Shown: positions 9,441-18,721 of the stretch, piece after piece
Numbering within the stretch: position 1 is the first letter of the stretch
Layout of the letters: every line of letters begins with the position of its first letter
NCBI RefSeq assembly: GCF_034932105.1
Contig: NZ_JAYGIG010000123.1
Location: 1 to 64,000, forward strand
Reading direction: 5' to 3'
DNA from: Leptothoe sp034932105
GTDB taxonomy: Bacteria > Cyanobacteriota > Cyanobacteriia > Phormidesmidales > Phormidesmidaceae
Length of the DNA: 64,000 bases
Program-made: the position numbers and the translations under genes
Notes under the pieces: model-generated
What the model was told of the DNA's origin: nothing
The model's input: only the letters and a program-made list of their open reading frames with translations
Database searches by the model: none

Positions 9441-9563
9441 GGACTGGCTCGATAGATTACATTTATCCGGATATTCTACATAGATTTTAAAGAAATCACC
9501 CCCAAAGGTACTGCCAATGAGGAACCGAGCCGCCACATTGTAAACAGAGCGCGTGAGGGTATT

Positions 9564-11297
9564 ATGCTGGCAAAAGTTTCAGAACAACGGATGCATGCTG
9601 TTCGATGGGTCTTGATCCTAGCCTGGGGCCTATTAATTCTGTCTCTATTTTATGATCCAATTTCTCCTGGGCTGACGGACCCGAACCATGGCTGGAGTTT
9701 CCTGAAAGATCACACCCTGGAGATGGCCCAAGACCCTAGTCGGTGTATTAAGGTGCAGGATGCCTGTGTGCCCCTGGCCTCTTCCTATGCCATTGGGGCG
9801 CGGATCTTTTGGGGCATGGTGGTCCCCTGCGGCATCTTTATTGTCTTTGTCTTTGGCCATGAAACCTGGCGGCGGATCTGTCCGTTATATTTCTTTTCCC
9901 AAATTCCACGGGCCTTGGGCATTCCCCCTCGGACATCGATTACGTCTTTCCCTTGGTTAGAACGCAATCACCTCTACCTCCAGTTTGGCCTCTTCTTTTT
10001 GGGCCTCAATGGCCGCATTCTGTTGGTCAATTCTGTACGGCCCATCCTGGGGTCATTTTTGGTACTCACCCTTCTCAGCTCAGCAGGGGTAGTGTGGCTA
10101 TTGGGGGGCCGCAGCTGGTGTCACTATGTGTGTCCCTTTGGCATGGTACAAACCGTGTTCACGGGACCCCGTGGACTGTTGGATAGTCAGGCCCATCGGT
10201 CAGTACCGAAGAGTTTGACCCAGTCCATGTGTCGCACCGTAGAGAGGACGGTAGAAAAGACCGTAGATGGGGCCGTGGATGGGTTGGGAAAGGTGGCCAG
10301 CAAGGAGAAAAGTGCCTGTATCTCCTGCAAAGCTTCCTGCATGGATATTGATAGTGAGAAGGCTTACTGGGACCATCTCCAGAAACCGGGACGGCGCTTG
10401 GTGCAGTATGGCTACCTGGGCCTAGTGGTGGGTTACTTTCTTTATTATCGGTTCTATGCCGGTAATTTTGACTATTATTTTTCCGGCGTTTGGAGCCATG
10501 AACTAGGGGCGTTGGAAAATCTCTGGAAGCCTGGTCTGTATTGGTTTGGAACAGCTTTGCCGATGCCCAAGGTGGTGGCGGCTCCGTGGGTGTTGGCTGG
10601 GTTTGCGATCGCAACCTTCTACGGCGGCACCCAGCTCGAAAAACGCTACCGGGGATATCTCAAGCAAGACTTTCCCCACCTCGGCCCAGAACAAAGCCAG
10701 CACCGCCTCTTCTCCATCTGCACCTTTCTCGCCTTCAACATTTTCTTCATCTACGGCGGTCGTCCAGAAATCAACCGCTGGCCCCTAGCCTGCCAATTCG
10801 CCTTCCAGACCGTGGTCGCCTGCGTCAGCGCCATCTGGCTCTATAGAACCTGGCAACGCAGCCCTGAACAATACCTACGGGAAAGCCTAGCCGACAAACT
10901 AAAACGGCAACTGGCTAAACTCCCAGCAGAGTTGTTAACCCCCTTAATCAGTTGTTCCATCGATCAACTCAGTGCTGATGAAATCTATGTCCTCGCTAAA
11001 ACATTGCCCCATACGGCCCAGTATAATCGCCAAAAACTCTACCAAGGTGTACTCCAAGAAACCCTAGCCGCCGAACAGGTCAACTCAGCCAATAGTTTGA
11101 TGCGGTTACACTATCTACAACAACAGTTAGAAATTACACCTCAGCAGCATTATGACCTGTTGGCCGAATTGAATAGTCAGGCTACTGGTGTACCACAGTC
11201 AATCCACCCGATCTCGCCACCGTTACCTCGCACAGCGCTGAGGCAAGGCTCGCCCCAGCAACGAACCCTAATGCGAGGAGAAAAAGATTCTCCCTAG
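9564..11297 (+). CDS. NosR/NapH-like membrane 4Fe-4S protein
   Basis: A 577-residue polytopic membrane protein with iron-sulfur motifs. Hydrophobic segments lie near residues 13-30, 85-110, 140-160, 165-185, 285-305, 345-365, 395-410 and 415-435. Cysteine motifs are RRICPLYFFSQ (about 112), the NapH-type CHYVCPFGMVQ (about 193) and CISCKASCMDI (about 255), enough for about one cluster, with the first CxxxCP copy degenerate. The cytosolic C-terminal part (about 440-560) is helical and of unknown function. Families with this core pass electrons between quinones and periplasmic or cytosolic partners. The next gene on the strand encodes a flavin/ferredoxin reductase, a natural partner. The last 20 or so residues come from repeat-like DNA and may be a late extension. 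Confidence 0.7.
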   Translation: MLAKVSEQRMHAVRWVLILAWGLLILSLFYDPISPGLTDPNHGWSFLKDHTLEMAQDPSRCIKVQDACVPLASSYAIGARIFWGMVVPCGIFIVFVFGHETWRRICPLYFFSQIPRALGIPPRTSITSFPWLERNHLYLQFGLFFLGLNGRILLVNSVRPILGSFLVLTLLSSAGVVWLLGGRSWCHYVCPFGMVQTVFTGPRGLLDSQAHRSVPKSLTQSMCRTVERTVEKTVDGAVDGLGKVASKEKSACISCKASCMDIDSEKAYWDHLQKPGRRLVQYGYLGLVVGYFLYYRFYAGNFDYYFSGVWSHELGALENLWKPGLYWFGTALPMPKVVAAPWVLAGFAIATFYGGTQLEKRYRGYLKQDFPHLGPEQSQHRLFSICTFLAFNIFFIYGGRPEINRWPLACQFAFQTVVACVSAIWLYRTWQRSPEQYLRESLADKLKRQLAKLPAELLTPLISCSIDQLSADEIYVLAKTLPHTAQYNRQKLYQGVLQETLAAEQVNSANSLMRLHYLQQQLEITPQQHYDLLAELNSQATGVPQSIHPISPPLPRTALRQGSPQQRTLMRGEKDSP

Positions 11298-11354
11298 CAA
11301 GCTCCAACAGCTCTCTTTTTCTGGGCTTCTATGTGAAAGGTAATGAACCAAAAG

Positions 11355-11745
11355 GTGGTGCCGGCCTTGGAGTAGCCCTCATCCTAAATCCTTCTCCCTG
11401 GGGGAGAAGGACTTTGAGGCAAGACTCCCCTTCTCCCTGGGGAGAAGGACTTTGAGGCAAGACTCCCCTTCTCCCTGGGGAGAAGGGGTTGGGGGATGTA
11501 GAGCTTGCTCTTCTCGCAGAGTGGGCTCGAAACCTAGAACCACTTTCCAACTCATGTATACCCGCTAGTCCCCCCTGAAAGTGGTTCCGGCCTTGGAGTA
11601 GCCCTCATCCTAAATCCTTCTCCCTGGGGGAGAAGGACTTTGAGGCAAGACCCCCCTTCTCCCCAGGGAGAAGGGGTTGGGGGATGAGGGCCCGAAACCT
11701 AGAACCACTTTCCAACCCATATATCCCCGCTAGTCCCCCTAAAAA
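11355..11745. repeat. Tandem copies of a hairpin-forming cyanobacterial repeat
   Basis: This fills most of the 505-bp spacer 11298-11802. Two long copies (about 11360-11575 and 11585-11742) share GGCCTTGGAGTAGCCCTCAT, the core TTCTCCCTGGGGGAGAAGG, and the tail AACCTAGAACCACTTTCCAA. Inside copy 1 the unit GGAGAAGGACTTTGAGGCAA recurs two or three times. The core is palindromic and would fold as a hairpin. A related element lies at 44948-45055. No transposase is present, so it behaves like a non-autonomous dispersed repeat. Confidence 0.8.
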
Positions 11746-11802
11746 AACTTACCAACACCCCTAACACTCCCCCCGTTCCTGCAGATCTACCCATCTATCG
11801 TC

Positions 11803-13296
11803 ATGCTAAAACTCAAAGTCATCAACCAAGCCACCAACGAATTCTACGAAAGCCACCTCCAACCCAAACAAACCAATACTCTAGAATGCCTCATCGGCCG
11901 TCACCCCAGCTGCGATCTCGTCCTAGATGGCCCCACCGTCAGCCGTATCCATGGCCGTATCCTATTCCAAGGCCACCATTGTTATTTCTCCGACCTCGGT
12001 AGCACCGACGGCTCCCGCCTCAACAATGAAACCGTAGCTGTCAGCCAGTCCTATGCCCTAACCACCGATGACGTCATCCGTCTAGGAGAGTTTACCCTAC
12101 TGGTGGAATCCATTGAGCAGGCCAAGCCCCCCATCCTGACGCCAGCCCCAGACAAAATGACGGTGCAATGTATCCAAATCATCCAGGAGACCAGCGATGT
12201 CAAAACATTTCGCTTTCGGGCAGAACCGGCGCAGCTGTTTGACTATAAACCGGGCCAATTTGTTACCCTCAAGCTCAATATTGACGGTCAACCCGTCAAC
12301 CGCTCCTATTCGATTTCATCCAGCCCGGCTCGGCCCCACATCCTAGAAATTACCGTCAAGCGGGTGCCCGCTGCCGAAGACGGCATTCCCCCTGGTCTCG
12401 TCTCCAACTGGTTGCACGATCATCTCACAGTGGGTGATACCGTCGACATGCAAGGTCCATTTGGTCAGTTTAACTGCATCGACCATCCGGCAGACAAGTA
12501 TTTGCTAGTTTCGGCGGGCAGTGGCATCACCCCCATGATGTCCATGGCCCAGTGGCTATGGGATACGGGGTCCCCAGCCCAGATTGTCTTTATCCACAGT
12601 GCCCGCACCCCAGCGGACATTATTTGTCGGCAGCGGCTAGAGTTAATGGCCAGCCAAAATCCCCATATGGAATTGGCTTGGACCCTTACCCAACCAGCGA
12701 CCGGTGTTCCCTGGAGTGGATATCGGGGTCGTTTGGGAGAGATTTTGCTCCAGGCAATTGTGCCAGATTATAAGCAGTTCACCACCTTTGTCTGTGGCCC
12801 CCAGGGGTTTATGGGCAGTACCAAGGCCCTGTTCAGCAGTCTAGGCTTTCCGATGGAGAATTACTTTGAAGAAAGTTTTGGCGGCACGAAAGCACGCAAA
12901 TCAGTTGCGTCCAAGCAAGCTGCGCCCCAGCCAGCTTTCCAGCCAGCTTTCCAGCCAGCTTTAGAGGCCAAGCCTGCTGTGATTACCCAGCTTCAGGCAC
13001 CGACAGCGGCACCGGCACCGGTTGTATCGGGTGAGCCCATGGTGGTGTTTGCGAAGTCCAACAAGGAGGTCAGCTGCGAGGTAGATGATTGTTTGCTAGA
13101 TGTAGCGGAACAGGCTGGAATCGATCTGACCAGCGGCTGTCGCATGGGCAGCTGTGGGGTGTGTAAGCACCAACTCCTAGAGGGCGATGTGACCTACGAG
13201 GACGAGCCAGGTGGGTTGTCGGATTGCGATCGCAAACAGGGACAAGTATTAGTCTGTGTGGCACGCCCCGTGGGTCGAGTGGTGTTATCAGCCTAG
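11803..13296 (+). CDS. FHA domain fused to ferredoxin reductase and 2Fe-2S ferredoxin
   Basis: A 497-residue three-part protein. Residues 1-105 form an FHA phosphopeptide-binding domain (LIGRHPSCDLVLDGPTVSR then DLGSTDGSRLNN). Residues about 118-365 are an Hcr/phenol-hydroxylase type NAD(P)H reductase: RSYSISSSP binds FAD, LVSAGSGITPMM and FVCGPQGFM bind NAD(P). A low-complexity Pro/Ala linker (about 370-415) includes QPAFQPAFQPAL, a DNA triplication. Residues about 415-497 are a plant-type 2Fe-2S ferredoxin with CRMGSCGVC and a final Cys in LVCVARP. It should carry electrons from NAD(P)H through FAD to the cluster, with FHA suggesting control by Ser/Thr phosphorylation. The membrane Fe-S protein upstream is a likely partner. 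No hybrid-cluster protein gene is nearby. Confidence 0.85.
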   Translation: MLKLKVINQATNEFYESHLQPKQTNTLECLIGRHPSCDLVLDGPTVSRIHGRILFQGHHCYFSDLGSTDGSRLNNETVAVSQSYALTTDDVIRLGEFTLLVESIEQAKPPILTPAPDKMTVQCIQIIQETSDVKTFRFRAEPAQLFDYKPGQFVTLKLNIDGQPVNRSYSISSSPARPHILEITVKRVPAAEDGIPPGLVSNWLHDHLTVGDTVDMQGPFGQFNCIDHPADKYLLVSAGSGITPMMSMAQWLWDTGSPAQIVFIHSARTPADIICRQRLELMASQNPHMELAWTLTQPATGVPWSGYRGRLGEILLQAIVPDYKQFTTFVCGPQGFMGSTKALFSSLGFPMENYFEESFGGTKARKSVASKQAAPQPAFQPAFQPALEAKPAVITQLQAPTAAPAPVVSGEPMVVFAKSNKEVSCEVDDCLLDVAEQAGIDLTSGCRMGSCGVCKHQLLEGDVTYEDEPGGLSDCDRKQGQVLVCVARPVGRVVLSA

Positions 13297-13305
13297 GTAG
13301 CGAAC

Positions 13306-13857
13306 CTAGGCCACTTTCAGAGCTTCGCTCAACACCAGCCGAGCCAACGGGGATTTCCCCCCTAAACCACGGTGGACCGCTTCAAATGCCTTCAAAACCG
13401 TCGATTTATGCCTAGCATCCTGAATGTTCTCAGCGGCCAGCAGCCCTTCCGTCAATATAATCTGGGCAAATTGCTTATCTTCCAGTTGGCCAGCAGCGTC
13501 GGCCACATCGCTCAGGGCCGACGCCTTAGCCCAGTTATCCTGAATCGCTTTGGCAGCGGCCAGGGCATCGTCTAACGCAGTGCAGGACAGAGGCTGATCG
13601 CCTATCTTGGCATAGGCCGTAGCAATCTGACTCAACACCGCCGACTTGGCCCCATTGCCCTGAATAGCTTGGGCAATTTCAAACACCTCACCCAACATAG
13701 CCTGGGCCGATTGCCGATCGGTCAATTGACTAGCAGCGATGGTAATCTCACCCAACACCGTTGACTGAGTCCAGTCTCCCTGAATCGCTTTGGCAGCCTG
13801 GATTGCCTCGCTTAAAACAACCTTAGTCAACCGCTCTTTCTCTGATCCACCAGACAT
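13306..13857 (-). CDS. Alpha-helical repeat protein, function unknown
   Basis: A 183-residue protein made almost wholly of about 41-residue helical repeats of TPR/HEAT-like type. The four repeats align on AKAIQGDWTQSTVLGEI, AQAIQGNGAKSAVLSQI, AKAIQDNWAKASALSDV and AENIQDARHKSTVLKAF, each followed by an Ala-rich helix and a second helix L..AL..A. Such proteins usually mediate protein contacts. The ATG at 13857 (MSGGSEKERL) is preferred because upstream sequence is not repeat-like. It ends 10 bp from the convergent FHA-reductase stop, so it is not part of that operon but may share function. I do not recognise the family. Confidence 0.65.
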   Translation of the reverse strand: MSGGSEKERLTKVVLSEAIQAAKAIQGDWTQSTVLGEITIAASQLTDRQSAQAMLGEVFEIAQAIQGNGAKSAVLSQIATAYAKIGDQPLSCTALDDALAAAKAIQDNWAKASALSDVADAAGQLEDKQFAQIILTEGLLAAENIQDARHKSTVLKAFEAVHRGLGGKSPLARLVLSEALKVA

Positions 13858-14340
13858 AATAACAACCGCTTGCAACAGAAATAACCGGTATGATGCAACC
13901 CCTTTCCCTTGATGCCCAAGATTCAACCTATTAGAAAACCCATTAGATAGAGACCCATCCCGACCCATGGAGATATTATATCAACCCCAAGAACTCAGTA
14001 TGTTTTGAGCCGCCATTAGGCTGACAGGCTGGGCCAGCCATTATAAATTGGTGAACAACTCCGTACAAGACCGTGGTTTTTTGGTATCGACTTACACCTG
14101 AAGAAACCAAAAAACAATCAATTTAAGCTAGCAAGAAGATAGGCCAACCAAGGAAAAATCATATTTCTGGTTTCCACTTTTATCGACCCTTTATAAATCC
14201 CCTGCTCATGTACTGACATCCCTACGGATTGACCGCGAATATGCCATCCCCTCAACTCGGTAAAAAAAATTCTATTGGTTGATGCTTTTCAGTACCCGTA
14301 TTTTGTCCAGCGGACAATGGCGAGCATGTATGTTTGACAG
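13858..14340. other. Spacer with one A/T-rich inverted repeat
   Basis: No gene is visible. The only structure is GTTTTTTGGT (14076-14085) facing ACCAAAAAAC (14106-14115), which would act as a weak hairpin flanked by T- and A-runs. The spacer should hold the promoter of the minus-strand repeat gene and the end of the AddB-like gene. Confidence 0.4.
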
Positions 14341-16410
14341 CTATAGCGGTTCCACCCCACTCACTAACCCCAACAAAGGTCCCATCTGCTCCTGGCCATT
14401 CAGGGCCAGCTCACTGTGACATAGATAAAGTCTCTCCGTCGTCCGTCCCAATAAGTCTCGCAAAATTCTCTCCAACCGCGCTTCATGCATCGTCTCCGTA
14501 TCCAGTGCCGTCACTGGCCGCTCCGGCCAATCGCTCAAAAACACCTCCGCCCCAAACAGTTCATCTCGCCCCGTCAGCCAGCGGGGAGACCCGGCATCTA
14601 ACCAAAACTGCCAACGATGGGTCAGCCGCTGGGCCCGATACTGAAATACCGTGGCCAGGGTCACCCCCTGACGCTCCCCATCCAGAGATCTCGCCGGATA
14701 GGGATTGGCCGACACCGTCCCCCGCTGCAGTAACCGAATAAATCGCCCCACAGGACTTAGGGAATTTTCCCCTGGCATCCCCCCATACAAATCCAACCGC
14801 TGCTCCACTTCCCAAAAGTACTGGGCCGTTTCCATCAGTTCCCTCAGGGCCGATAGCTGGTCGGTGGGTAAATAGTTGCCGCGCCACAAGAAATGCTGCA
14901 CCGCCCGATCCAACATAATCACCGGATTGATCGGATAACGCTGCTGTTGTTTCTTTTGTTCGCCGAGCCAGTCCAAAATGCGACGGTAGGCCGCTGTTGC
15001 CTGGTGCCCCAGTCGGTCCCAACGGGGAAAGTTCTCCACCGGTAACAATCGGGGGTGCTCCACGTCTGGCACAAAGCAATGGTCAGCGATCAATTCCGAG
15101 CGCACCGGGTCAATGTGGGTCAGGTCAAACCAGGGCAGACTGGCTTCGGTATCTGGGGTTTGGCTTAGCACCACCAACATTTCGGCTACGGCATCGCGGC
15201 TGACCAGTCGTCCCAACCCCGGATAAATCAGCGATAGCAACGTCAGTAGAGATCTCACAAACGGCGAACTATTTAAAGGTCGCTGATCTTTTAGGGAGGC
15301 GACAACAATTCCTTGTTGGCTGAGAATCTCGATCAGGCTGTAGCGGGCAATGGCATCTAAACCAGGGCCAATCACCGCAATGTCTGAGGGAGCAACCAAT
15401 TCCCGGTGGACGACATCGACAATAAAGTCCGCTGTCTGTCGCAGCATTTTGCCTCGGGTGGTAGCGGTGATTAGCTGCACCTGCTCGGGCAGTTTTGTTA
15501 CGGCCAAGGGGTCCTGCACCCACCGCACCACATCATCGGCCATGGCATAGCCCAGGCTGTCGACATTAGGATGGCTTAGCGGCAATCGCTCACACCCCTC
15601 TGCCAAGACTAGGGTGGCGGTTGGGTCAGCGCCCACGCCAAGGCGCACTTGGCCCCTAGGGTTGTAGGTAAAGACTTGGGGGCGTTGGGCGGTTTTGAAG
15701 ACTTGGAAAAGGGGGGTTGCGATCGCACTATACTCATCCACATCATCGGCAGCCGTCCCGGCAAACCGGTCCAGCAGCTGGGCCTGATACTGAGCTAAGG
15801 GCAACAAATACCGCCAGTACAGCTGCGTCATTAACCCATAGGTGAGAAATCCCCGCTCCAAACACCAGGCTTGCCACTGTAATAGTGCGGCCCCCATGGC
15901 TGCCCACGTATCCGTTGGCACCAGGTTCGGCATCATTCCCTGCCGCAGCCGTTGGGTAATCTCTTCGGTGGGAATACCTGCCGATGCCGCCAGCTGTAAT
16001 AAGTCCAAAGCCCGTCGCACCATCTGGGACTCTGGCCAGCCTTCTACTTTCAGCTCACTGGCTAACCGGGGTTCCCACAGTTGCAGGGCCAGCAGTTGCT
16101 CATTCTCCGGCCGCAGCTTGAGGGGAAACTGGGCCTTCAGTGCCAAAGATTCCACCAACAAAGGCCAAAAAAGAATCACTTCGTTCTGGATAAAGCCCGC
16201 TGGGGTGGTGGTGGTGTAAGGCACCTGGTCTTGAATCGTGGCCGCTAGCCGTTGGGCCAGCACCAGGCGATTATCGCCATTGGCGGCAAACACCAGCCAG
16301 GGGCGTTCCGCCAGGGCCGACTGCTGCGATAGCCAGTCAATTAACCGCTGGGTTTTGCCACTGCGGGTAGGTCCGGTAATCCATATGGACGTCATGGCCA
16401 CTTCAGACAT
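14341..16410 (-). CDS. AddB/RecB-like P-loop protein (recombinase family)
   Basis: A 689-residue protein with a Walker A motif at the N-terminus (ITGPTRSGKTQRLIDWL) and a domain order resembling the N-terminal half of AddB/ADDB-type helicase-like subunits: P-loop, long helical region, then a second RecA-like part (PSDIAVIGPGLDAIARYSL, near 345). I see no C-terminal Cys-rich Fe-S nuclease motif, and it is shorter than full AddB, so it may act in DNA recombination or repair without nuclease activity. The first Met (16410) and Met6 (16395, MTSIWITGPTRSGKT) are both possible starts. It stands alone between long spacers. The call rests on motif order only. Confidence 0.5.
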   Translation of the reverse strand: MSEVAMTSIWITGPTRSGKTQRLIDWLSQQSALAERPWLVFAANGDNRLVLAQRLAATIQDQVPYTTTTPAGFIQNEVILFWPLLVESLALKAQFPLKLRPENEQLLALQLWEPRLASELKVEGWPESQMVRRALDLLQLAASAGIPTEEITQRLRQGMMPNLVPTDTWAAMGAALLQWQAWCLERGFLTYGLMTQLYWRYLLPLAQYQAQLLDRFAGTAADDVDEYSAIATPLFQVFKTAQRPQVFTYNPRGQVRLGVGADPTATLVLAEGCERLPLSHPNVDSLGYAMADDVVRWVQDPLAVTKLPEQVQLITATTRGKMLRQTADFIVDVVHRELVAPSDIAVIGPGLDAIARYSLIEILSQQGIVVASLKDQRPLNSSPFVRSLLTLLSLIYPGLGRLVSRDAVAEMLVVLSQTPDTEASLPWFDLTHIDPVRSELIADHCFVPDVEHPRLLPVENFPRWDRLGHQATAAYRRILDWLGEQKKQQQRYPINPVIMLDRAVQHFLWRGNYLPTDQLSALRELMETAQYFWEVEQRLDLYGGMPGENSLSPVGRFIRLLQRGTVSANPYPARSLDGERQGVTLATVFQYRAQRLTHRWQFWLDAGSPRWLTGRDELFGAEVFLSDWPERPVTALDTETMHEARLERILRDLLGRTTERLYLCHSELALNGQEQMGPLLGLVSGVEPL

Positions 16411-16615
16411 GTCTGCTTAAAGGCAATGGATGCAACGCCCGATGATAGCTCAGTTTTGATCGCATCCCAAGTATCCGTTGGCACCCAATACAGTATCTGA
16501 CGACTATTACCTGATGCGGAAAACCCAGAATCCCCTAGCTCATAACATCGCCGAGTTCACAGGCCGACTCAGCACCACCAACATTCAACGCCAACATAGA
16601 TTAAAACCAACGCAA

Positions 16616-16644
16616 AAAGAGGCCCGAAAGTTTCGGGCCTCTTT
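16616..16644 (-). terminator. Rho-independent terminator of psb34
   Basis: The arms AAAGAGGCCCG (16616-16626) and CGGGCCTCTTT (16634-16644) enclose a 7-nt loop. Read on the minus strand the stem is followed by TTTTT. It lies about 58 bp past the psb34 stop. The rest of 16411-16615 shows no convincing gene. Confidence 0.8.
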
Positions 16645-16701
16645 CGAGCAACCAATGATTAAGACACTACTAGAGGTGGCCAAATACTCGGACCTAGTTG
16701 A

Positions 16702-16872
16702 CTAAGAAATGACCGTTGTTAACGCCACCAGGCCAACCACCAGAGCCGTACTCACAACACCCAAAATGACGTAGTTACGCTTTTCTTGCGACGTTGGGGG
16801 TTCAGCCTCATACATCTTGGGCTCGGAAGCAAAGTTGTTAAGACGTCCACCTTCTTCAGTGGTGTATGGCAT
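16702..16872 (-). CDS. psb34: Photosystem II assembly protein Psb34 (Ssl1498 family)
   Basis: A 56-residue small membrane protein. The N-terminal signature reads MPYTTEEGGRLNNFASEPKM, matching the conserved GGRLNNFA..P.MY of the Ssl1498/Psb34 family, and a single transmembrane helix (YVILGVVSTALVVGLVALTT) ends the protein. In Synechocystis the family binds the CP47 assembly module and helps replace high-light-inducible proteins during PSII maturation. It is monocistronic here: a terminator follows at 16616-16644 and a 391-bp spacer precedes it. Confidence 0.9.
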   Translation of the reverse strand: MPYTTEEGGRLNNFASEPKMYEAEPPTSQEKRNYVILGVVSTALVVGLVALTTVIS

Positions 16873-17134
16873 AGGTATAAACTCTTATGGCGCGATTAAT
16901 TTTATCTTAGCAAAGCTTGATAAAGTTTAATAAAATTATTTATCGTATTCAAAATATTCTGCAGTCCTGACCCGCAGCAGCCCAGATTTGACTTGATTTG
17001 ATGTTTCCGAGGCAGCTGATCCCATATGCCATGTAGTCGATTGAGAAGGTCTGCATAAACAAGCATCCTGGGGCACCCCGGATAAATAGACCGTTAGGGA
17101 CGTGGTGGCCATTTGCAGGGAGACCCTGCCTCCA

Positions 17135-17170
17135 CCCCCTCGGGAGGCTCCTCGGGAGGCCCCGAGGGGG
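17135..17170. repeat. GC-rich hairpin in the 16873-17263 spacer
   Basis: The arms CCCCCTCGGG (17135-17144) and CCCGAGGGGG (17161-17170) flank GAGGCTCCTCGGGAGG, itself partly self-complementary. It has no T-run, so it is a REP-like element or an mRNA-end structure. A 12-bp palindrome AACGATATCGTT at 17227-17238 lies 25 bp before the amine oxidase start and could be an operator. Confidence 0.55.
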
Positions 17171-17263
17171 ATCTAGATAGACATTCTAAGGTGGTGATAC
17201 TAAGCTGCAAATGCTAGATCTGAGATAACGATATCGTTTACGCAAACAACTAGTTATCCCTTT

Positions 17264-18721
17264 ATGCATTTCTCCCGCAGAAGCGTTTTGCGATCGCTCA
17301 GCGCCCTGGCCGCCGCGAGCACCCTGCCCCTCAATGCCAAACCCGCCCTGGCCGATAATAATCCCGGTCATGTAATTATTGTTGGCGCCGGTCTAGCCGG
17401 TCTAACCGCCGCCTATGAACTGCAAAAAATGGGCTGGAAAGTGACGGTATTAGAGGCGCGCGATCGCATCGGTGGTCGCATCATCACCCTGCGCTCACCC
17501 TTTAGCGCCAACCAATACGCCGAGGGCGGTGGCGAATTCATCGACAGCCTCCAAGTCCATCGCCAAATGCATCACTATATCCAGAAATTTGGCCTCAAGC
17601 TGGATCGGGTCATTAGCCCCACCCAACAAGGCTCCTATTATCTGGAGGGGCAAAGTCTAGCCTATAGCGATCGTGCGCTAGCCAAAACCTTTGGCTCCAA
17701 CGTCAGACAGGACGAAAATCGATTTTGGACCGAACTAGCAACCCTGGCCAAAACCATCACCGATCTAGACCATCCAGAACTAGCCGCAAATGCCACTGCC
17801 CTGGATAACATCATCTTGTCTCGCTGGATAGACGACCTACACCAGGTGCCCATGGCCCGTACCCTGGTTGCCCAATACCTGCGGGCAGAACACGACGACC
17901 CAGAATGGTTATCCCTGTTTTTTTTAGCACAACAAACCGCCCTCTATGACCGCATCCCCGATGAACGGGAAGAAATGTATCGCATCCGTGGCGGCAACTC
18001 TCAACTCCCCCAGGCCTTTGCCAAAGCACTACGACAGCCAGTCACCCTAAACGCCCCCGTAACTGAAGTAAAACAAACACCTCTAGGGGTGCAAATCACC
18101 CATGCCAATGGTCAGGTTTCCGGCGACTATGCCATCATCGCAACACCGCTACCCCCATTGAGAACGGTACGATTTGAACCAGCCCTAACCACAGAACTGC
18201 AACAGGCCATTGCCGAACTCAACTACGGCTCCCATGTGAAAGTTATCAGCCAATTTAGCCATCGTTTCTGGCAACATCAACAGGCCCATCCACCCATCGT
18301 TACCGATTTACCCATGGGCTTTGTCAGCGAACCCACGGCCCACCAAACCGGCAAACCCGGCATCTTAACCGCCTATGTATCGGGAAAATATGGACGACAG
18401 CTAGGCGCAATGGCAGAACAGCCCCGCATCCAAAACGTCCTCTCCCAACTGTCAGAAATCTATCCCGATAGTTATCCTCACAGTGACACCTCCCCCATCT
18501 CAGCCACATCCATCGTCTGGGCACAAGACCCATGGGTCAGGGGATCCTACTCCGCCTATGGCCCCGGTCAACTCACCACCCTATGGCCTGCCCTACGTCG
18601 TCCCTACGGCCGTCTACTCTTTGCCGGAGAACATACAGATACGTACATCGGCTACATGGAAGGTGCGGTCCGCAGTGGCCAGAGAGTGGCATCAATCTTA
18701 CAGAACAAAGCAACTCTTTAG
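17264..18721 (+). CDS. Tat-exported flavin amine oxidase
   Basis: A 485-residue FAD amine oxidase. The N-terminus has a twin-arginine signal (FSRRSVLRSLSALAAAS followed by an Ala-rich core and a cleavage site near ALA-DN), so the enzyme likely works in the periplasm. FAD motifs: VIIVGAGLAGLTAAYEL (about 38), the second half EARDRIGGRI, and the C-terminal LLFAGEHTDTYIGYMEGAVRSG. Members oxidise monoamines or L-amino acids. A Tat-exported relative in Synechocystis (Slr0782) feeds electrons from L-arginine to the respiratory chain, but the substrate here is not readable. It is 181 bp ahead of the UbiH-type gene on the same strand. Confidence 0.85.
   Translation: MHFSRRSVLRSLSALAAASTLPLNAKPALADNNPGHVIIVGAGLAGLTAAYELQKMGWKVTVLEARDRIGGRIITLRSPFSANQYAEGGGEFIDSLQVHRQMHHYIQKFGLKLDRVISPTQQGSYYLEGQSLAYSDRALAKTFGSNVRQDENRFWTELATLAKTITDLDHPELAANATALDNIILSRWIDDLHQVPMARTLVAQYLRAEHDDPEWLSLFFLAQQTALYDRIPDEREEMYRIRGGNSQLPQAFAKALRQPVTLNAPVTEVKQTPLGVQITHANGQVSGDYAIIATPLPPLRTVRFEPALTTELQQAIAELNYGSHVKVISQFSHRFWQHQQAHPPIVTDLPMGFVSEPTAHQTGKPGILTAYVSGKYGRQLGAMAEQPRIQNVLSQLSEIYPDSYPHSDTSPISATSIVWAQDPWVRGSYSAYGPGQLTTLWPALRRPYGRLLFAGEHTDTYIGYMEGAVRSGQRVASILQNKATL

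Noticed and set aside
11355..11745. CRISPR array
   Set aside because: The repeated units vary in length and spacing and there are no unique spacers.
15906..16590. Two 15-base matches between the AddB-like gene and its upstream spacer
   Set aside because: They occur in opposite order and are short enough for chance in 64 kb.
16478..16705. 75-residue frame between the AddB-like gene and psb34
   Set aside because: It runs through the psb34 terminator, has no ribosome binding site and no family pattern.
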